In this document: one piece after another, positions 11,201 to 22,756 of the stretch
Layout of the letters: each line of letters opens with the position of its first letter
Position numbering within the stretch: the stretch's first letter is position 1
Origin: Cenococcum geophilum 1.58
Taxonomy: Eukaryota > Ascomycota > Dothideomycetes > Gloniales > Gloniaceae
Assembly: GCA_001692895.1 (NCBI GenBank)
Contig: KV748185.1
Location: 1,054,001-1,118,000, forward strand
Direction: 5' to 3'
Length of the DNA: 64,000 nucleotides
Program-made: the position numbers and the translations under genes
The notes under the pieces: model-generated
What the model saw: the letters and a program-made list of their open reading frames with translations, nothing else
Told to the model about the DNA's origin: nothing
Databases searched by the model: none

Positions 11201-13133
11201 GCTTAGTGTTAAGACTCTAGGAGGAGTATATTATTAATAGAATCCAGAAATTAGTACGGAAAATCACTAAGAAATATCTAAATTACTAAAGAAATAAACT
11301 AATAAGGCATAAGCTATATGGAGGGCTACAACCTATTAAAATACTAGAGAGACTATAGGAGGTTATATTATAGGACTTTATTATTAAGTTGCTAAAATTA
11401 AGAGATCCTATTACCGGATAAGATTATAATGTAATTTTAGTAATAGTAGATAAGCTTATAAAGTGGGGATACTTTATAGCCTATATAGAAGAAATCTTAG
11501 CGGAAGATATCGCTAGAATCTATATTAAAGAAGTGTTTATAAGATATAGAGCACTAGGCAAGATTATATCAGATAGAGATTTAAGATTTATAGTAGTATT
11601 TTAGGAAGTATTCTTAGCGGAGTAAGGAGTTAGAGCAGTAACTTTTACTATATATTATCCGCAGACAGACGGTTAAATAGAAAGATTAAATTGGACACTA
11701 GAGCAGTATTTAAAATATTATATTAATCACGTACAGAATAATTGGGTATTATTATTACTAGTTATATAATTTACATATAATATAACACTATAGAAAGGAA
11801 TAGGTACGTTACTATTTAAGGCGAATTATAGATACGAGCTAAGAATATTGTTATTATTATAATAAGTGAAGAAAACAAGTAGTATAGCTAGAGAAAGAAT
11901 GGAGACCTTAATAGAACTTTATAAAAACCTTATAGAGACAGCTAAGGTAGTATAGCAGAGAATAAAAAAATACTATAATGCTAAGAGATCTAAGGGACCA
12001 GATCTTAAGGAGGGGGATAAAGTATGGCTACTATATAAAAATTTTAAAAGTTAACAATTAAGTAAGAAGTTAGACTATGTCAGACTAGGACCTTTTAAAA
12101 TTACGTAAAGAATTTTACCAGTTATATTTAAGCTAGACCTATTAGCTAAAATTAAGATCTACCCTATATAGTATATCGCAATACTAGAGCTAGTATATAA
12201 GAATATTAAGCCACTAGTTTATAAAGTAGACACGTATAGAGGACGAGAAGAAGACAAATAGTAAGTTTTAAAGATCGTTAGTTATAAGGACGTTAACAAT
12301 AAAATATAGTATAAAGTAAAGTGGATAGGCTACACTAAGACTACCTAGAAGCTATTAGAGAATTTAAAGAATACTATAGAAAAGGTATAGGAGTATTAGA
12401 AGAAAATAGATTAGGCAATATTAATAAAGAAGGATTGTTAAAGAATAAGTCACCTAAGGGGGACCTAGGAAGAGCGACTACTAAACTACTTAGAGTTGTT
12501 TCCTTTATTAGTAGAGGAGAATTAGTTTTCTTATTACCTAGTTCCTATAGACCTTATTTTATAAGTTTTTACTCCTTAAAACGGACCTTCTTATAAACCT
12601 TCTTAAGACGAAGAAGATAAGTAGAGGCAGTAATATAAGCTTCTAAAGCCTTCTGTTCTATATTATAGGAACGCTTAAGCTTAATAAGGGCGCTTAAGAG
12701 CTTACTATTAAGCTTTATAGTGGCAGATTAAATATAAAACCCTATAATAAATTACTTAAGGAACTTAAAGACTATTAAGAGTAATAGGACGCGTATACTT
12801 AGCGTTAGAGATAGAGCGAACGTTATAGAACGAGCGAATATTCGCTTTAGTGTACTCTAAACACAAAAAGGGTTGCTAGGAGGAAGGACTTACTAATATA
12901 ACATAAACTAACCCCTTTTTCGCATAACAAGAACACGGAGATAGTATAATTTTACTAAGTAATAATATAGCAGCAATAGTGCGAGCACAACGTTGCGCTT
13001 ATAAGGAAGAAGAGACTTTAGGTATAATAAGTAACAATATTAACTAAGTTAATTAGACAGATATTATACCTCTAGTAAATAACCTAGAGATATTTAAGAT
13101 CTTTAAGGACAAAGATAAAGAGGAGGGAGATGG

Positions 13134-13555
13134 TATTACGGACGCTTTAAGTACAATATTATAACTACTTGGAGAGGAGTTAAAAGAAGCTAGTTGGTTA
13201 ATATAAGTACGGTTTAAGATAAAACCGGTAGAACTATATAATGAGGAATAGTAACTAAGGTTATATAATATTGTACGCAGTATACGTAATATATAAAGGG
13301 AACGTATATATAACACGTATAATGCGTATATTACGTATAAGAAGGATTTTATAGGAGTATAGTTATATATTTAAGGACGCTTAGTCCCTATCTAGATAGT
13401 TCCTTCCTTATAGTAATTTTTAAAATATAATTAGAGTTAATCTATTAGGCAACCACTCCACCAGTTATTATTACGTTATTAACTTACTTATAATACCTAC
13501 ATACCTAGCCTATTAACAGGACCCACCGTAGTACTTGCTATAAGGTTCCGTTATA
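13134..13555 (+). repeat. Gypsy-1a 3' LTR
   Basis: 422 bp, starting TATTACGGACGC and ending TTCCGTTATA, the partner of 5708-6129. A short minus-strand open frame that overlaps its start is a by-product and not a gene. Confidence 0.95.
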
Positions 13556-14477
13556 AGAAGCCTAGTAGGAGTTACCTCCTTCTAAAGATCTTACTACTAT
13601 TAGCCACTTTCTAGTAGCTATTCCTGTACTCTATAAAAATAGAAAAAGCGCCTCTCTTCCTTTCTTTATGCAAAATAACTTTTTTAAAGAGAGCGATGAT
13701 CCTAGTTTCCTTTATATTTCCTTTCTATCTTTTATATATAGGTTGCAGTCTAGTAGTAGGTGCTTAGGGGTTTATAGAGCCCTATATTCCCTAAAGCATC
13801 TACCTTCTTTATCTTTCCCTATTGTTTTAGAGAAGGATTTAAAGTAGCCTTTTCCTAGCTTTAGCTAAAAGAAAGCTAACTATAGCTTTTTAGGATATTT
13901 ATCCTGAGGAGCTTTAAGAGAAAAGGAATAGCTTCCTTTACAGATCTTAGTGTAGTGTTTTTCTTTATTTTTATTCTATTGCCAATTGGTTTTCCACTAT
14001 TCTAGTATTGTTTCTCTTGCTACTCTCCCTATATAAGCTAAAGAAGTATAAAAAGATTGTATTTTTCTTCTAGAGAGGCCCTTTTTAGCTAGTTTATCTG
14101 CTATTTTATTTCTATAAATTTCTAAATAGCTAGGAACCTAATAGAAGTTAATAGAGATATTCTTACTAGCTAAATAGGAACAACTTTGTGTAATTTTAAA
14201 GACTAGTTCTTGCCCTCCTATAAGAGAATTAAGCTGTAATCTTTTAATAGCTGCTTGGCTATCTATAAAGATATAGACCTTTTTCTCTTCTAGTCTTTGT
14301 TGTTTTAGGTGTTCTAGGGCCCTATAAATTGCGTAGAGCTTTACGTCTATAATTTCCATATAGGGCCCTAGATTCCAATTTATTGCATATTTAATCCTAT
14401 TTATCTCTCCTATTTTACATACGGCTACTATACTTAACTTTTCTTTAAAGCTATCTGTATAGTATATATCTACTAGG
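13556..14477 (-). pseudogene. LINE ORF2 C-terminus: RNase H and cysteine-rich tail
   Basis: The minus-strand frame from 14477 down to about 13565 encodes the end of a non-LTR retrotransposon polyprotein. RNase H is seen as YYTDSF (canonical YTDGS), then KLYAIYRAL, then FIDSQAAIKRL near 14265, with one open stretch at 14138-14359. A C-terminal cysteine/histidine motif follows around 13750-13800 (CFREYRAL, then PKHLLLDC). About nine in-frame TAG/TAA remain, all at positions that fit glutamine or tryptophan codons. I saw no frameshift, so RIP was light here. Fungal LINEs with RNase H are mostly of the Tad clade. Gypsy-2 splits this frame from its upstream part at 20622. Confidence 0.85.
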
Positions 14478-14689
14478 TATTACGGCTCGTACAAATACCT
14501 CTAAACCGAAGCTTGTAGAATGCTGTATTACGAAAGATACTAAGCTAAAAAGAAGAAAAAGGAGGTCGCTAGGACCGATGTAAATAAATATATAGGGTAA
14601 GTCGCCAAGGCGCTAGCTCTAGGCGAGCTAATCATAGGTTAGCAGAATATGGTAGAATTTAGCAGGTAACGTACGACAGCGCCATTACA
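14478..14689 (-). repeat. Gypsy-2 3' LTR
   Basis: 212 bp, partner of 20411-20621. Tips are TATTACGGC and GCCATTACA. It contains the words aaggcgctag and agcagaat/ggcagaat, variants of which also occur in the Copia 3' region near 38545-38610. Confidence 0.93.
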
Positions 14690-14894
14690 TTACCCCCCTC
14701 TTTAAAAGAAAGCCTACCCTTAGGCTTAGTTAGAGATAGGATAGTACTAGGCTTATAAAAAAATATAAGATTATAGAATATAAGATAAGGAGAATAAGGG
14801 GATATAAGTGCGTCCGGACTAAGTATAAAAGGCAATTATAGGTTAAGTAGAGGCACTAGGCTAGGAAGAGTAGCCGCTAAAAGTCTTAGCAGGG

Positions 14895-14936
14895 ATCTAA
14901 CTAATTAGATAACTTTAACCAGCGGTTAAAGTTCCT
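14895..14936. repeat. Shared palindromic module, copy B
   Basis: Same block as 240-281 and 38713-38753, with palindrome AACTTTAACC-agc-GGTTAAAGTT. It lies about 200 bp inside Gypsy-2 from the 3' LTR, in the untranslated region between chromodomain and polypurine tract. Nearby (14965-15000) are three ggcagaat-type words like those in the LTR. Confidence 0.85.
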
Positions 14937-17900
14937 AGATATCTAATTTTTTACGGTATTAGCAGAAAACGGCAGAATATAGCAGAATTTGGCAGATAGC
15001 TATATTAGGACTTTAGGGCGTTCTTGTCCCTATGCTCCTCTGGTAACTTATTATCTTTATTATACTAATATTCTATTTACTTATCTAGGTACTTTAGGGG
15101 TTTAGGTATATTAGGGTATTAGTTATAAAACTCTTTAAGCTTCTAGGAGCAGCCTATAAAGTTCTATATAAGGTACTAAGTTAGGTCCAAGTTAGAGCCC
15201 TTCTATTAAATATAGTATTTTAATATTCCCCATACTATCTTATAGGCTAGTATTTTATTAACTTCCTATTTATCGTTACCGTTTACTTAAATTAGTAGGG
15301 GAGGCTTATTCTTTTATCCGGGCAATAGGTTATTTATAGCTTTCCGTAGCTTATCTAGTAAGAAAATAGGGTGCACCCTAATTAAATCCGGGAGCTTTAC
15401 CTTATATAAGTTGCCTATCTTCTTAAGGACCTTATACGGCTCTGCTATCTAGTAGTCTAGCTTACGGCTAGGTTGTTTAGTCTTTTAATTTCTTATTATA
15501 ACCTAGACTATATCGCTAGGGGTAAAGTTAGGCTTTTAACGGTATTTATTTGCCTACTGTTTTATTAATCTTTAGGCTTTTCCTAAGTTTTTATAGGCTA
15601 CCGTCTAGGCTTCCTCTAAGCGCTTAGTGTACTATTAGGCCTCGCTATAGAATAGCTTTTCTTATATAGTTTAGGGTTCTTTTAGCCTTTTCTAGTCAAA
15701 GCTTATATGGGGTAAGTATCCTATTTCTAGCTAAATTGGGGCAAACCCTATAGAGTTATAGGGTAGGGTTACTTAGGCGTAGTTTATTAAGGGTAGTAGT
15801 TTAAACTAGTTGTCTTAGAAGTAGTTAATAAAGGGCCTAAGCCTTTAGTCTAGGTACTAATTTATAATCTCCGTCTAACCGTCTATTTAGGGGTGGTAAG
15901 CTATAAAAAGCTTTAGCTTAATGCCTAAGATTTAGGTAAACTTATTCTAGAAAGCTAATATAAACTATAGCCTATAATTAGATATAATAGTATCTAATAG
16001 TCCATAAATTTAGTAGACGTATAGCTAGGCTGCCTCTTTAGAATTAATATTCTTATAATAGGGGATTAAAAATAGGCGTTTACTAAAACGGTTAACTATA
16101 ACTATAACTATATTATATCCGTCACGGTCTATAGGTAGTTTATAGAAGTCTATAGAGATATGCTATTAAGGGCGCTCTAGTATTAGAAGTGGCTTAAATA
16201 GTCCTAGGGTTTTATCTTATAGGGTTATAGCTCTTTAGCAGTCCTCGCAGTTCCGTATATATCGATTAATATTCGCAACTATTCTCGGCTAGTAGTAGCG
16301 GCAGTTAATAATTTTATAGGTCTTATTCTTGCCGGGGCATACTATAAAGACTTAGTAATAAGCTTCGCGGATTAGTTCCGTCTATAAATTATTAACATTA
16401 AGGACTATAAGCCGTTCCTAGTATAGGAGCAATCCTTCCTCTGTTTTAAAATTAGGGTTTTTTTTCGCGGCTTAATTACAGAGGGCCCTTAGGGTGTTAG
16501 CCGTGCGGTTTACAGTTAGGAGGCGGTTAATTAGCCCTATTAGCTTATTTAAGGACTCCTTTATTAGTGCTAGCTTATTTTACTAGAAGTCTAGCTCCTT
16601 AAGGATCCGTAGGTTAAGCTATTTTAGATAAAAGAGGGCGCGCGTCTAATATTAGGTCTTTAGCTTATCCTAGGGTCCTATATCCTATTCTCTTCGGGTT
16701 AGGGTATTAGCCTTAGAGTTTTACTTACTAGAATAATATATAATTATAAAGAAGAATTAGGAGAGTATTTTAGCCTACTAGGCTTATTATCTAGTAAGCT
16801 ACTTTATAGTTATAAAGTACTTTAGGGCTTTATAATCTGTATATATCTTAATCTAGGAGTTTGTACCTTTAAGCTTTACGCGCTATTAGGAGAGTAATTA
16901 AATAATAGCTAGCATCTTTTTATCGTGTACTTTGTAGTTATACTTAGCTAGGTCTATTATTTTTAAGAAGAAGGTAATAGGGTACTATTCGCTATTTAGA
17001 TGTAACTATAATAGGATTTCCACTATAACCCTATTAGAGGCGTCCGTTTCTAGCATTAATTTAAGGTCTAGGTTATAGTAATAAAGAATTAGGGAAGAGA
17101 TAAGCCAATCCTTTATCTCTTTAAAGGCTTCTATATAGCTATTATTAAAGATAAAAGGTATGTCCTTCCTGGTTAGTTATATAAGAGGTTTTACTATAAT
17201 TCTATAGTTATAGATAAACCGGTAGTAGAAGTTATAAAAGCTAAGGAAGGATTAAATTCCTTTTGCTATATAAGGGGGCTTCTAGTTACGGATTGCCTTT
17301 ACCTTCTTAGGGTTAACCTTAATTCCTTCCGTAGTCACGATAAACCTAAGGTATTTTATACGTTTTACCCCAAACTCACATTTCTTAATATTAACTTATA
17401 AGCCTATATTCCGTAGTCTCTCTAGGATAAGTATATAAGAATATTGTCTAGGTATACCATGTAGAATTTGTTAAGGTAATTAAAAAGAACGTTATTTATA
17501 TATCTTTAGTACGTAGCTAATCCGTTTATTAGTCTAAAAGGAAGAACTTTATATTTATAGGAACTATAACGGATATAGAATATTATTAAATCTTTAGATA
17601 TAGGGTCTATCCTAATTTAGTAGAAATCTTGGCGGATATTAAGTTTAGTAAAGATTTTTGCCTAGCTTAGACGTGTAAGGGTCTTGTTAATTAAAGGAAT
17701 AGGATACTAGTCCTTTTAAGTAATAGCGTTTAGCTTTTAATAGTCGATACAAAAATAAAGGCCTTTATTAGGCTTTTTTATAAATAGAATAGGGGAAGTA
17801 AAAGGGGCTTAACTTAGCTCGATAAACCCTTTATCTAGGTTATTAATTAAGTACTACTTTGTTGCTTTTAGCTTATCCATTAATTATTAGTAAAGGGGGC

Positions 17901-20410
17901 TATAGCTTAGCGAGTTATTGGCTTCTAATTAAATCTTATAATCGTACGTCTAATAAGGGGGTAACTTATCTAAGGCCGCTTTTAAGAATGTATCCTTATA
18001 ATTTATATAAATAGTAGGAAAGAGGCGTTTAACTAGTTCCTCGTTGGTTTCCTTAGCTAGCCTTTCCTCTCTATTATTAATAATTTGGTTAATCTTATAT
18101 AGGCTTATTATAAAGACCTTATTGTCCTTCTGGTATATATTAAAGTAAAACGCTATAGCGCTAATTACGGTAATATCTATAGTGGGGGGGTTGCCTAATA
18201 ATAGGGGCGTATGTAACTTTAGGGACCTTTAGGATACTAGTGTTATTATTACTCCTTTTAGCTCCTATTATATCTTTTAGAGGTTATTCCTTATATCCTA
18301 TTAATGCGTTCTTTTCTATATTAGTTAGATCTGCGCAATTTAGACGTCGTCTATGTTACTATTTATCCCGCTTTTATATATAGAGTCCCCTTTAAACCTA
18401 GCGCTTTAGGAGAGTATTTTTATTAGTATAAAGTTCTTTCTAGCTTTATAGTGGGCGTCTTCTTAGGTAAAGGCTAGGTTACGGGCCCGGACATCCTACT
18501 AGTAGGTAAGGTTAGCCCTTACAGCTAGTGTCTTGTAGTTAGTTCGGATCTCCTTAATAAAGGAGGGTAACCTTAGTCTATCCTCCAGCTAGATAAACTG
18601 TCTTTATTATACGTTTAACCAAATATTAAAATAGGATATCTATTTTCATCTAAGGACTATATTATGGGACCCTAGGTCTAGGATATAAAAGGGAATACCA
18701 TATTGGCGTTATCCGTTAAGAGTAATATATAACTTTAAGACGTAGGTAATAGGCCGACTAGCTTGGCCGTTATAGCCTTTTACCTAAATAGGCTTCTCTA
18801 GTCGGATGGCTTCTGTATTTAGAAACTTGGCAATATATTTATATAGGCAGTATTTATAAAGGTGAAGCTATTTGCTCTAGTATTAATAAGGGCGGTTATA
18901 TTAACTTTATATCTATTTTAAGATACTATATATAGAACTATAAAATGCTTTCCACCTATTAACTAACTAAGATTAATCTCTTTAAGATTAATAGGGTACC
19001 CTAGGGGGGAGTCTTTCCCTAGGGTTCTTCTTTTCCTAACTTATTGGACGTTTCTCCTTCCTCTATCTCCTTAATATCACCTATATCCTTTAGCCCCAGA
19101 CAGGACGAGGTAAAGTAACCCTCCTTATTACAGTTATAGTACGTAGCCGAGGCAGGGTTAATTGGAGTATTATGTTAAGTACTAGTTAATAGCGTAGTAC
19201 GTAGCTGGTTAGGCGAGGCTCGCTAGTGCGTAGTTATAACCGCTTTTAGTATAAGAGTAGTTGTAACTTATCTTCCTGCTTTAGCTCCTATAGGTATAGC
19301 TAGCAAGTTCTAATTATTATAGAGTTACTTCTACTAATTAGGGCGGGTGTTAATCCACTTTAGTTCTGAGTCTAATAATAGGCAATAAGCTGCGAGTTTT
19401 TCGTGGGTTAGTAGGTTATTTAAGGTTACAGTAATCTTTTCTTATAGCTAGATTATTAGCTTATCGTATAGGTCCAATTAATAGTTCTTAAGGGGAACCT
19501 AGCCTTTTCCTATAAAGTATAGGAATTAAGTCTAGAATTTGGTAAAGGGTTAGTTTAGTTTTATTATTAGGCGATTATAGTTATAACGGGCATCCCGTAC
19601 TTTATTCGGGTTAATATAAATAGCCGCTAAGTACCATATTATCTTATTAATAGATATAAATTGGATAGGGGACTTGTCCTTAAACTTGGCTTAAAGGTGC
19701 CGCTAGGTGTCCCCAGTAGTTCGACTAAAGAGGTAGAGTATTTTAGCTTCTTTAGAAAGGAAATAGTTATAGTTAACGCAGAGCTTTCCTTATACTTAAA
19801 TCCTCTAATTTTTAAAGGTAGGGTTTATCCTATTAGATAGTGGTTAGGGGTTAGAGAGCTTAACGGACTTTAATTACTTTATTATTATATCCGTACTCCC
19901 TAGTATGTTATATTTAGTAGAGTAAATAGGTTGGCTAGGGCTTTGGGAAAGGGAAGCTAGGCTATTCTATAGGGCTATAAGGCTTTTTCAGATCTCTTAT
20001 AGGGTCTCTTATATGTTTTTTACTTTAAGACAATTAGCTTCTTAGCTGGCCGCAAGGGCGCGAACCTACTTGCGTACGTCTATAACATTATCGTTATCTT
20101 TAATTTCTAATCCCAATTGGATCTTGGGTTCCTCTTAGGTAAAGGTAGCTCTCTTAAATAAGCTTACTTTAGGTACTATTATTAGCTTTTTAGGGTTTGT
20201 TAGTATTATACGCTTTAGTTTTAATTTTAGGGGCATAGGTCCAGTCTTATCTGGCTTATAAGGTGGGATATTACCTAGGCCTTCCTAGGCAGTATAGAGT
20301 TGTTTTAGTGTCTAAGTATAGCGCGTTAATGCGTTGTTGTAAACGAAGTTTCTTTTAGGGTAGGATATTATTAAGGCCTTCCCAGGCAGGGTAGAGTAAG
20401 CTTAGTATAA

Positions 20411-20621
20411 TATCACGGCTTATACAAATACCTCTAAACCGAAGCTTGTAGAATGCTATATTACGAAGATACTAAGCTAAGGAGAAGGAAAAGGGGGTTG
20501 TTAAGACTAATGTAAACAAATATATAGGGTAAGTCGCTAAGGCGCTAGCTCTAGGCGAGTCAATTACAGGTTGGCAGAATTTGGCAGAATTTGGCAGATA
20601 ACGTACGACAGCGCCGTTACA
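20411..20621 (-). repeat. Gypsy-2 5' LTR
   Basis: 211 bp, starting TATCACGGC and ending GCCGTTACA on the plus strand. Three tandem ttggcagaat-type words sit near 20573-20600. A 67-codon open frame crossing its right edge (20591-20794) is a by-product. Confidence 0.93.
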
Positions 20622-20960
20622 CTAGGTCCCATTCTAGGGATTCTTATAAATTTTCTACTAGTCTTAGATGTTCCTGTGCAGCTTCTTCCTTACTACCTCT
20701 AGAGATAGAAAAGGATGCAGAGATAGGAGGAGACTACGGTTTTTGCCATTCTAGAGAGATTCTCTCTATTTTCCAGTTTTGGATTAGTTGCTAAACTCTA
20801 GAGGCTAGAGATAGTAGCTGTGTTTTTGGCTATATAAGGTGCTTTATAGTAGAGTTTTTTGGGCTAAAATAGAGTCGCTAGTAGTAACTATTAGATTATA
20901 GGCATTCTAGATTATTATCTAGTTACTATTAAGGAAATATGCGATAGGCTTATATAAATA
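20622..20960 (-). pseudogene. LINE ORF2 segment just upstream of RNase H
   Basis: Minus-strand coding remnant continuing into the RNase H region at 14477 across the Gypsy-2 insertion; the CTAGG duplication proves the join. It is rich in glutamate, serine and lysine, typical of the linker between RT and RNase H. No RT motif is seen. Just upstream (from 21093) the sequence is Gypsy-0 protease, so the LINE is 5'-truncated somewhere in 20700-20958. Confidence 0.6.
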
Positions 20961-21092
20961 TCCCTTGCTACGGTAGTTTGGGTCCAACGTTATCGATAAG
21001 AATTTGACCCAATCAAATCAGCTAAATCTCCCTGATTTTTTTGGTGTTCCTGTACGGGCCACCTTTGTATTAGACCCTACCGTAGCAAGGGA
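20961..21092. mobile_element. 132-bp MITE with 16-bp terminal inverted repeats and TA duplication
   Basis: Perfect 16-bp terminal inverted repeats (TCCCTTGCTACGGTAG at 20961-20976 and its complement at 21077-21092), flanked by TA at 20959-20960 and 21093-21094. Size and TA target point to a Tc1/mariner or Fot1/pogo-derived MITE. It has no coding capacity. It keeps CpA and TpG, so unlike its surroundings it was not mutated by RIP, as expected for repeats below the RIP length threshold or for a recent insertion. Confidence 0.9.
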
Positions 21093-21772
21093 TATCGCGT
21101 AGTGTATAGGCAGGTTAAATCTATAGATAACGTCTTAATTAATAAGGTTAATTTAGTACCTATTATTATATAAGCAATTTAGGCGGACTTTACCCTAAGG
21201 TATATCTATCGCAATATATACCACAATACATTTCTTCTCTCCCTCTATATTAGGCCCTAGTTACAATTTAAAAAAAATACACTACTAAAGCTTTAAGTTT
21301 TCCAAAAGCTGGCTTAACTTATCTTTACTAGCTTACTTCTAGTATTCTTTATAATAGCTATGTATAGGCCTCTTTTAACTTATATATATAGCACTAGTAT
21401 CTTAAAGGTCCTCTAAGCTATCTAGCTTTTAAGTATTCTCCCTAGAAGTTTACTTAAGAAAGCGTCGCCTTTTTTAGGTTATATTCCCTAAACCTAACTC
21501 TATAAAGCCTATACTACAACCGTACTTTAAACGCAAGGATTTGCCGCTACTAACTATATAATCTTCCGTAAGCTTTATAGTGTTAAGCAGTTACTCTATA
21601 TAGCGGATTTTAGTGAAGAGGTCCTTAGCGGTTCTTACTATTTAATAAAGTTTTAGCAAAAAAGCTCTACTTATAAGTAGGCTAAGAGGCGTAAGAACTA
21701 GAAGTCTACCTATTACCTAGGAGTAATAAAAAAGGGCTATATAAGAAGCAGTCCTCTAAGCTATATATATTA
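21093..21772 (-). mobile_element. Gypsy-0 fossil: zinc knuckle and protease part
   Basis: On the minus strand, a CCHC zinc-knuckle-like sequence near 21410-21380 is followed by a retropepsin-like block ending NLINQ (cf. DTGAEVNLI in the family) near 21170-21130. This order, gag end then protease, matches the missing middle of Gypsy-0. The giant inverted repeat begins immediately at 21773 after TA. Gag resumes in the same orientation beyond the other end, at 59346. Strongly RIP-mutated. Confidence 0.55.
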
Positions 21773-21949
21773 TCGGGAAATTTTTTTTAGGCTCGTTGTT
21801 GCAGTTTGCGGCAGATGGATATAGTTGTTAGCAAATTGTATAAACCGCGTGTTTTATAACAAAATTGCAGCATATAATAGCAAATTGTAATAAATTTGCA
21901 GTATCTAATAGTAAATTACGGTAAAACGCTACCCTATAAATAAATAGCG

Positions 21950-22272
21950 CGCAAACTATATAAATTATAAAAACTGTATAAATTGTGAAAACTGTTAGAC
22001 GCTAAGTAGGCTAATAGGAATGATACATATTATACTCTATGAGGAAGGATCTTAGGGGCTTGAAGGCCCTAAGAAGGTATCTACACGATGGCCCGCGCGC
22101 TGTTACGTAACATGTCGTTAAGGTTAAAGAGACTGCCTAAGTACCCCCCCCCCTTTACCAACAAAAACTATATAAATTGTAAAAACTGTACAAATTGTAA
22201 CTATATAAATTGTAACCATATAAATTGTAACTATATAAATTGTAACTATATAAATTATAATTATATTATATA
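21950..22272. repeat. 15-bp minisatellite in left LINE 3' region
   Basis: Tandem 15-bp units of the type ctatataaattgtaa, densest at 22165-22270, with looser copies at 21950-22000. A C-homopolymer (10 C) lies at 22144-22153. The unit length is a multiple of three, which yields a 61-codon open frame with an NYINC repeat (22088-22273). I do not regard it as a gene. The right arm has no such repeat. Confidence 0.8.
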
Positions 22273-22394
22273 ATAACCAAATTATTTTATATTTCTATAG
22301 ATTTCTATAATATACTTTTAAATATATTTATATTATAACTATATAAAATGTAAAGCTATCTACTTTAGGCGTTAAGGGGGAAGCCTCTCGCAGA

Positions 22395-22562
22395 GGCTCT
22401 AAATTATCTACCTACCTACCTACCTGCCTATCTGCCTACCTACCTGCCTGCCTACCTATTTATCTATCTACCTACCTACCTACTTACTCGTCTGTCTGTC
22501 TGTCTGTCTATCTATTTATCTATACTTACCTGTCTATACCTATCTATCTATACCTACCTGTC
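22395..22562. repeat. Tetranucleotide microsatellite (TACC/TGCC/TCTG/TATC)
   Basis: About 165 bp of interleaved 4-bp pyrimidine-rich repeats: tacc, tgcc, tctg and tatc. It is interrupted but continuous. Specific to the left arm of the giant inverted repeat. Confidence 0.9.
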
Positions 22563-22611
22563 TATATTACCTTAATTCGATTAATTAATTAAATCGTTTA
22601 TTGTATTCGCT

Positions 22612-22745
22612 GGTTAGTTGTTTAAACGGTTATTATATAGCTTTAGCAGCGGTTATATGGCTCTGGCGACGGTTATATAGCAATAACAACGGTTATATGG
22701 CAATAACGACGGTTGTTTAGCTCTAACGGTTATCTAGCGATAGTG
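22612..22745. repeat. 20-bp minisatellite (cggttatatggctctggcga type)
   Basis: About six units of roughly 20 bp that start cggttatat or cggttgttt. The right arm has a degenerate counterpart at 58440-58500 (tctggctctggcggttatct), so part of this repeat is older than the separation of the two arms. A (TA)n run follows at 22757-22774. Confidence 0.8.
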
Positions 22746-22756
22746 ACGGTTGTTTA

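Larger units (their letters stand above)
5708..13555 (+). mobile_element. Gypsy-1a: complete-length chromodomain Gypsy fossil
   Basis: A 7848-bp Gypsy element with two 422-bp LTRs, flanked by a 5-bp duplication (aaaag / agaag, one RIP-type mismatch). Gag begins at 6169 shortly after the 5' LTR. A CCHC zinc knuckle lies near 7170-7215, reverse transcriptase at about 9660-10260 and RNase H at about 10500-10900. Integrase with its zinc-binding and core domains is at about 11100-11900, and a chromodomain at about 12260-12390. The chromodomain marks it as a chromovirus, a group known to target heterochromatin. The copy is structurally whole but dead, with many RIP-type breaks. About 700 bp between the chromodomain and the 3' LTR is unassigned. 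Gypsy-1b at 23673 is the same family. Confidence 0.95.
14478..20621 (-). mobile_element. Gypsy-2: complete-length chromodomain Gypsy fossil
   Basis: A 6144-bp element with LTRs of 212 and 211 bp and an exact 5-bp duplication CTAGG (14473-14477 and 20622-20626). It reads on the minus strand: gag about 20330-19150, CCHC zinc knuckle about 19145-19100, and protease about 18900-18500. RT runs about 17950-17280, with MVYLDN near 17450, followed by RNase H about 17150-16750, integrase about 16350-15650 and a chromodomain about 15290-15030. The purine-rich tract on the minus strand lies beside the left LTR at 14690-14705. Structurally whole, with many RIP-type breaks. It was inserted into the LINE, which resumes on both sides. 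Confidence 0.93.

Noticed and set aside
22165-22270. CRISPR-like array
   Set aside because: Units are contiguous 15-bp repeats without spacers, and the genome is clearly fungal.
22088-22273. 61-codon frame with NYINC repeats
   Set aside because: It is produced by the 15-bp minisatellite and a C-homopolymer, not by a gene.
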